From the IMG/VR virus record IMGVR_UViG_3300005831_000047, positions 1 through 37,570 of that record: DNA of 37,570 nt; one strand, 5' to 3'. Below the pieces are notes generated by a model. That model had not been told where the DNA came from. It did no database searches and saw nothing but the letters and a program-made list of their open reading frames with translations. Positions within the stretch are counted from its first letter, which is position 1, and every line of letters starts with the position of its first letter. The DNA is from a virus. The translations under genes and the position numbers were made by a program. Shown piece by piece: positions 33,879-37,570 of the stretch.

Positions 33879-34108
33879 CAAAGTTAACATTTGAACAAGT
33901 AGAAGCACTAACTACTCCTCGTTTATTGGCCTACTATAAAAAGTATGGACATTCGTGGGTAAGTAAATACTATTGTGGTTGTTGTGGAGACTTTCTATGT
34001 GAGCATAGTTATAATAAAGAAGACAGTCTTGCATACACAACGGAGTTTACATACTGGTCTAAGGTAAAAGAAATTCTATCAACCAGAGAACACGTACACA
34101 AGAAATGA
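33875..34108 (+). CDS. Small hypothetical protein with Cys cluster
   Basis: A 77-residue protein whose centre has SKYYCGCCGDFLCEHSYNKE. Three to four cysteines and a histidine within 12 residues suggest a small zinc-binding site, though only one side of a ribbon is present. The first 30 residues (LTFEQVEALTTPRLLAYYKK) and the last 25 are helical and basic. No known family is recognised. It may be a regulatory or adaptor protein; this is inference. Overlaps of 4 bases join it to both neighbours. Confidence 0.68.
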   Translation: MTKLTFEQVEALTTPRLLAYYKKYGHSWVSKYYCGCCGDFLCEHSYNKEDSLAYTTEFTYWSKVKEILSTREHVHKK

Positions 34109-34533
34109 TACAACAACTTGTTCCCTATAGAATAGCATTGAACCTAAAGAAATTAGGGTTTGATGAGCGTTGTTTTGGTTACTACAACGAGAAAGGTGGG
34201 TTATTTGCCTTTACTAACCTAAAAGTGTTCTGGAATTCCAATAAGGATATCCACTACAATAGAAGCATACGAAACTTCTTTAATCAGAAGATCGCTATCG
34301 AAACTATGTGTGTGGCTCCTACTTGGCAACAGGTAACTGATTGGTTACGCGAGAAGTACAACATTGATGTTATAATTAGCTCTAACTTACTAGGTTATGG
34401 ATTTATTCTTTATCATAGATATCCGCCTAAGAACACCACTGATAGTAGAGTATTTCAACACTACTCAGAGGCAAGAGAACAAGCAGTTCTCAAAGCATTA
34501 ACATTTACTGAAAATGAAACAGAAAGAACCTAA
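34105..34533 (+). CDS. Hypothetical protein
   Basis: A 142-residue alpha/beta protein, aromatic-rich (FGYYNEKGGLFAFTNLKVFW near residue 25). A segment with CVAPTWQQVTDWLREKYNID is a phrase I have seen in phage hypothetical proteins of the 'APTWQQVTDWLREK' type, which have no known function. It ends close to the RNA ligase start with a 20-base overlap, and so may be translated with it. Confidence 0.7.
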   Translation: MIQQLVPYRIALNLKKLGFDERCFGYYNEKGGLFAFTNLKVFWNSNKDIHYNRSIRNFFNQKIAIETMCVAPTWQQVTDWLREKYNIDVIISSNLLGYGFILYHRYPPKNTTDSRVFQHYSEAREQAVLKALTFTENETERT

Positions 34534-35845
34534 GAACATTAACTATTGTGCTACAGTGGTTGAGGTTAAAAATAAAATTGATCTGGCTACCTGCGACAAT
34601 GTTGTGGGTACCATGATCTGCGGATGTCATGTCATTATAGGCAAAGACACTGAGATTGGAACAGTAGGATTGTACTTTCCGGTTGAGACCCAACTAAGTA
34701 AAGATTTTCTTGCTGCTAACAATCTATACCGCGATACTACTGCAAACGTCGACTCTGAGAAGAAAGGTTATTTCGAAGAGAATGGTCGTGTACGTTGTAT
34801 CAAATTCAGAGGACACCAGTCTAATGGATTGTTCATACCTCTTGAAAGTCTAGCTTTTGTAGCTAAATTAAAGAGCATTCGTTCTATCAATGATATGGTA
34901 GAACTTGGTGATGAGTTTGACGAACTACATGGTATTGAATTATGTAGGAAGTATATTCCAAAAGGAACTCGTACCCCAGGGAAACCAGGATCAGGTAACA
35001 AAGGCAAGGGCCGTAAATCTCGTGAATCTAAGCTAATCGAGAACCAATTCAGGTTCCATTATGACACTGCTCAACTAGGAAGAAATCTACATAAGATTAC
35101 TCCAGATAGTTTGATATCTATAACCTACAAGGTTCATGGTACTAGTGGTATTAGTGGAAAGATCTTATGTAAACGTAAGCTTACATTGGTCGAAAAAGCC
35201 TTGAAATGGGCCAAATTAGCTAGAATCTCTGAGACAGAGTATGATTACATCAATTCATCTCGTAAAGTCATTAAAAACGATGATTTGAATCCTAACCCAA
35301 GTGGTTACTATTCGGAAGACATCTGGAGTATTGCAGGAGAGGAATTAAAATCTTATCTGCTTGACGGTATGACTTTGTATTATGAGATCGTTGGGTATTT
35401 ACCTGGTGGTGGACCAATCCAAGGGTCATGGGATTATGGATGTCAACCCGGAGAACACAAAATCTATGTGTACCGTATCACTTATACTAACGATGCCGGT
35501 CAGGTATTTGAGTTTAGTGCTAAACAAGTACAGGATTGGTGTAAACTCAATGGATTAACCCCGGTAATCGAGAAGTTCTATGGCTATGCTAGAAGTATAG
35601 CACCAGAGGCCTATGAAAGATATGGCGACTCCGATGAGTTCCGTAATGCTTTTCTCGAGAAGATCAAAGAGCTCTATAATGAGAAGGACTGTTATCTATG
35701 CTATCATAAGGTACCAGAAGAAGGAGTTGTGGTGAAGGTTGAAGGTCCTCTAGCCGAGGCATTTAAGCAGAAGAGTTTCCGTTTCTTGGATAAAGAGACT
35801 AGGGATCTTGATGCTAATAAAATTGATATTGAATCAGATAATTGA
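34514..35845 (+). CDS. RNA ligase, Rnl5/DraRnl-like
   Basis: A 443-residue ATP-dependent RNA ligase that would seal broken RNA after PNK end-healing. The adenylated lysine is K206 in YKVHGTSG (motif I). A motif III/IIIa-like strand is MTLYYEIVGYLPGG. Motif IV is EEGVVVKVEG, and motif V is in FKQKSFRFLDKE. Residues 1-170 form an N-terminal domain (VGTMICGCHVIIGKDTEIGT, then GLFIPLESLAFV) that resembles the N-terminal OB-fold of the Deinococcus RNA ligase group. An unusual glycine/lysine-rich linker (PGSGNKGKGRKSRESK) lies at about 155-172. The kinase gene is two genes downstream. Confidence 0.87.
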   Translation: MKQKEPKNINYCATVVEVKNKIDLATCDNVVGTMICGCHVIIGKDTEIGTVGLYFPVETQLSKDFLAANNLYRDTTANVDSEKKGYFEENGRVRCIKFRGHQSNGLFIPLESLAFVAKLKSIRSINDMVELGDEFDELHGIELCRKYIPKGTRTPGKPGSGNKGKGRKSRESKLIENQFRFHYDTAQLGRNLHKITPDSLISITYKVHGTSGISGKILCKRKLTLVEKALKWAKLARISETEYDYINSSRKVIKNDDLNPNPSGYYSEDIWSIAGEELKSYLLDGMTLYYEIVGYLPGGGPIQGSWDYGCQPGEHKIYVYRITYTNDAGQVFEFSAKQVQDWCKLNGLTPVIEKFYGYARSIAPEAYERYGDSDEFRNAFLEKIKELYNEKDCYLCYHKVPEEGVVVKVEGPLAEAFKQKSFRFLDKETRDLDANKIDIESDN

Positions 35846-35846
35846 T

Positions 35847-36071
35847 ATGCAACTTAAAGAATTTATCGAACAGTTCGTGGCTAAGAATACCTTAGTTAGA
35901 CTTTGGTATAAGGAACTAGGTGGGCATAGTTTAATCGATTCAAGTAAACTATATATGGAATGGGAATTAGTAGAATCTGATTTTGCATTAAACGAAGTAG
36001 AATATATTACTGATATCTTAGTTCCTGGTCCATATGTCGAAGCTGTAAATATTGTAATAAAAAGAAGATGA
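35847..36071 (+). CDS. Small hypothetical protein
   Basis: A 74-residue protein (start MQLKEFIEQFVAKNTLVRLW) with an N-terminal helix and a beta-rich second half (VEYITDILVPGPYVEAVNIV). The pattern 'I-EFI--FV--NTLVRLW' followed by a tryptophan and 'V-Y---' is one I associate with small phage hypothetical proteins without known function. The frame extends to 35808, inside the ligase gene; the ATG at 35847 is 1 base after the ligase stop and is preferred. It overlaps the kinase gene by 4 bases. Confidence 0.68.
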   Translation: MQLKEFIEQFVAKNTLVRLWYKELGGHSLIDSSKLYMEWELVESDFALNEVEYITDILVPGPYVEAVNIVIKRR

Positions 36072-36520
36072 ATGATTTAAACAAAGAAATAGTATCCCCT
36101 AAGCCTAAGTTGTTGGTGCTGCAGGGTATACCGGCATCTGGTAAGACCACATATGCTAGGAAATTGATTGAGGAAGATACTTCTTATGTTAGGGTTAACC
36201 GGGACGATCTACGCAACATGCGCGGAATATACTGGTTGCCTTCTCAGGAGAAACTTATCACTCAGTGGGAATTGGATAACACTCGTACTGCCCTAATGTT
36301 GGGGTATAATGTTGTATCTGATTCAACTAATCTTAATTTAGCTACAATCGCGTCCCTTACAGCGATTGCTATTGAGTGTGGTGCTGAGCTAGAGTTCAAA
36401 CTTATAGAAGCTGACCTAGATGAATGTATTAAGCGGGACAGTAATAGGCCCAATCCAGTGGGTGCCGATGTCATACGTAACTTCTACAACAAATACATCG
36501 TTAATGTTTCGAATTGTTAA
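36068..36520 (+). CDS. Polynucleotide kinase domain (no phosphatase domain)
   Basis: A 150-residue P-loop kinase similar to the N-terminal 5'-kinase half of T4 polynucleotide kinase. The P-loop is GIPASGKTT (residues 20-28); YVRVNRDDLRNMRG supplies the substrate-binding aspartates; VVSDSTNLN is the next strand; the lid region has DECIKRDSNRPNPVG with arginines. The 3'-phosphatase domain of T4 Pnk (about 150 residues) is missing. Together with the RNA ligase upstream, it suggests an RNA-repair pathway; 3'-end healing would need another enzyme, for example one of the phosphoesterases in the window. Confidence 0.85.
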   Translation: MNDLNKEIVSPKPKLLVLQGIPASGKTTYARKLIEEDTSYVRVNRDDLRNMRGIYWLPSQEKLITQWELDNTRTALMLGYNVVSDSTNLNLATIASLTAIAIECGAELEFKLIEADLDECIKRDSNRPNPVGADVIRNFYNKYIVNVSNC

Positions 36521-36884
36521 TGGAGTATCTACTGTGGTACAACCTGGAGATACTCTTTGGGGGTGCCGTTATGAGGTTTCATACAGTGGTACCAAAGTTA
36601 TTTCTAACTTAGTACCCTCTTTACTTACCGTTGGTAGCGATGGTAAACTAGTAAATGCTAAAGGAAAAGTTGTACTATGGTGTGATTTATTCACTACTGA
36701 CTCTTTGTGTTGGGATCGCTATAGAATGTCTGTAGCTAATCATCTTAGAACACTAGCTACTGTGATTAAAAATACTGCCGCTGTGGCCTCTAAAGCCATT
36801 AGTAGATGTCCTTCAGTTACCACCTCAAATAGACATAAGGAGTTGGTAGACGCATATCATTCAGCAGCAGATACAATTAAATAG
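36504..36884 (+). CDS. Hypothetical protein, related to the next gene
   Basis: A 126-residue protein (start MFRIVNGVSTVVQPGDTLWG). It shares its plan with the following gene: a 'PG[DE]--W---Y-----YSG' opening, a middle strand with 'D--L[IV]N--G', a 'W--L[FY][ST]T--L' segment, and an amphipathic helix ending in an HL-T-x-x-x-I type helix. No known family is recognised. The frame extends to 36420 within the kinase gene; the ATG at 36504 gives a 17-base overlap and is preferred. Confidence 0.68.
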   Translation: MFRIVNGVSTVVQPGDTLWGCRYEVSYSGTKVISNLVPSLLTVGSDGKLVNAKGKVVLWCDLFTTDSLCWDRYRMSVANHLRTLATVIKNTAAVASKAISRCPSVTTSNRHKELVDAYHSAADTIK

Positions 36885-36888
36885 AATT

Positions 36889-37278
36889 ATGCAAAGTAGA
36901 TATGTCGATAATAGTTATAGAATAATTAGTCCGGGAGAACACTTTTGGACTTCTATTTATAATTATTCAGGTAAGTCACTAAGGTGCACATCCTTCAAGA
37001 AACCTGTAGAGGTAGTAGTGGATCGTAACCATCAATTAATTAATGTCCCTGGGTATAAGGGAAGAAAGATTCCTCGTGATTATTGGGGTTATTTATACTC
37101 TACCGAACAGTTAGCTAGCCAGGAATTTGAGACAAAAATAAAACGCCATTTAATGACTATGCAAGACTCTATTGAGGATATTATATTATCATTACAAGCG
37201 TTATGTAAGAGAGACCCTCAAATACAATCTATGCGAGAAGTAAATGACATTAAACAATTATTATCAAAGTATGCGTAA
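36889..37278 (+). CDS. Hypothetical protein, related to the previous gene
   Basis: A 129-residue protein (start MQSRYVDNSYRIISPGEHFW), apparently a diverged copy of the gene at 36504. It has IISPGEHFW where the other has VVQPGDTLW, and HQLINVPGYKGRKIPRDYWG where the other has DGKLVNAKGKVVLWCDLF. Both end in a long helix with HLMTMQDSI or HLRTLATVI. The shared region looks like a small all-beta domain followed by helices. Function unknown. Its stop lies 8 bases inside the phosphoesterase start. Confidence 0.68.
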   Translation: MQSRYVDNSYRIISPGEHFWTSIYNYSGKSLRCTSFKKPVEVVVDRNHQLINVPGYKGRKIPRDYWGYLYSTEQLASQEFETKIKRHLMTMQDSIEDIILSLQALCKRDPQIQSMREVNDIKQLLSKYA

Positions 37279-37570
37279 ATACTATAAACTAGGTACTCAT
37301 GAACTATTTTTTACGTCAGATCCACATTTCTGGCATAAGAATATTATAAAGTACTGTGACCGGCCCTTTACATCGGTTCAAGAAATGAACGATACTATCG
37401 TGGCTAATTGGAATGCAAAGGTGCCCAAGACTGGAATAGTCTTTGTGGTTGGAGACTTTGCAATGAATTGTACTATCCAACAGATCATTGACATTCGTAA
37501 ACGATTGAATGGTAGGATAATTCTAATACGCGGAAATCACGATGATGACGCTATTAAGGCCAATGATATA
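37271..37570 (+). CDS. Calcineurin-like metallophosphoesterase, 3' truncated by window end
   Basis: The first 100 codons of a phosphoesterase, open to the end of the window. Seen: FFTSDPHFWHKNIIKYCDRP, the first metal motif D-x-H with the 'H-NII-YC-RPF' phrase that marks a phage and bacterial calcineurin-like group, VQEMNDTIVANWNAKV, FVVGDFAM (second motif, GD-x), and LIRGNHDDDA (GNHD, third motif). The remaining histidine motifs would be beyond the window. The ATG at 37271 overlaps the upstream stop by 8 bases. Confidence 0.88.
   Translation, partial: MRKYYKLGTHELFFTSDPHFWHKNIIKYCDRPFTSVQEMNDTIVANWNAKVPKTGIVFVVGDFAMNCTIQQIIDIRKRLNGRIILIRGNHDDDAIKANDI

Overview
The window looks like the early/replication half of a large virulent tailed-phage genome, most likely a phage of a Bacteroidota host. 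Reasons: every gene lies on the + strand; genes are packed with 4-30 nt overlaps; the content is phage DNA replication, nucleotide metabolism and RNA repair; there is a phage-type sigma factor and an rIIB-like gene. The DNA is A+T-rich and start codons lack a purine-rich Shine-Dalgarno sequence, being preceded instead by A/T-rich leaders, which is the Bacteroidota habit. The host assignment is inference. No structural, packaging, lysis or tRNA genes and no CRISPR array are seen.

Layout. (1) 1-3763: a sigma-70-like factor, an rIIB-like protein, a Bcs1-like AAA+ ATPase and a small protein. Two strong intrinsic terminators (2110-2138 and 3740-3763) split this part into short transcription units. 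(2) 3774-9462: a 5'-3' exonuclease, a MoxR-like AAA+ ATPase with a VWA protein, and a Dda-like SF1 helicase whose gene is interrupted by a group I intron (8258-9315) carrying a GIY-YIG homing endonuclease. (3) 9465-16426: an RlmN/Cfr-like radical SAM enzyme without its N-terminal domain, family A DNA polymerase, a DEDDh exonuclease, and a divergent DnaB/RecA-fold ATPase whose Walker A lysine is replaced by threonine. (4) 16488-25158: a RecT-like protein, two tandem paralogues of unknown function, TOPRIM primase, a metallophosphoesterase with an N-terminal helical domain, ATP-dependent DNA ligase, a GroEL-like chaperonin and a PD-(D/E)xK nuclease. (5) 25254-32320: nucleotide supply, with class II (B12-dependent) ribonucleotide reductase, dUTPase, dNMP kinase and an enlarged ThyX, interleaved with a PPP-type phosphatase and two tiny membrane proteins. 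(6) 32322-37570: a free-standing GIY-YIG nuclease, MazG, several unknown proteins, an RNA ligase and polynucleotide kinase pair, two related small proteins, and a calcineurin-like phosphoesterase cut by the window end.

How it fits together: the primase, RecA-fold helicase candidate, family A polymerase, ligase, 5'-3' exonuclease, Dda-like helicase and RecT-like protein make a nearly complete replication/recombination set. RNR, ThyX, dUTPase, dNMP kinase and MazG shape the dNTP pool. RNA ligase with PNK suggests repair of host-nuclease RNA cleavage. From 3774 to the end the genes form one almost unbroken + strand array, so translational coupling is probably widespread. The least ordinary items are the MoxR/VWA pair, the RlmN-like enzyme, the GroEL-like gene without a visible GroES, the Walker-lysine substitution, and the intron placed inside a helicase motif.
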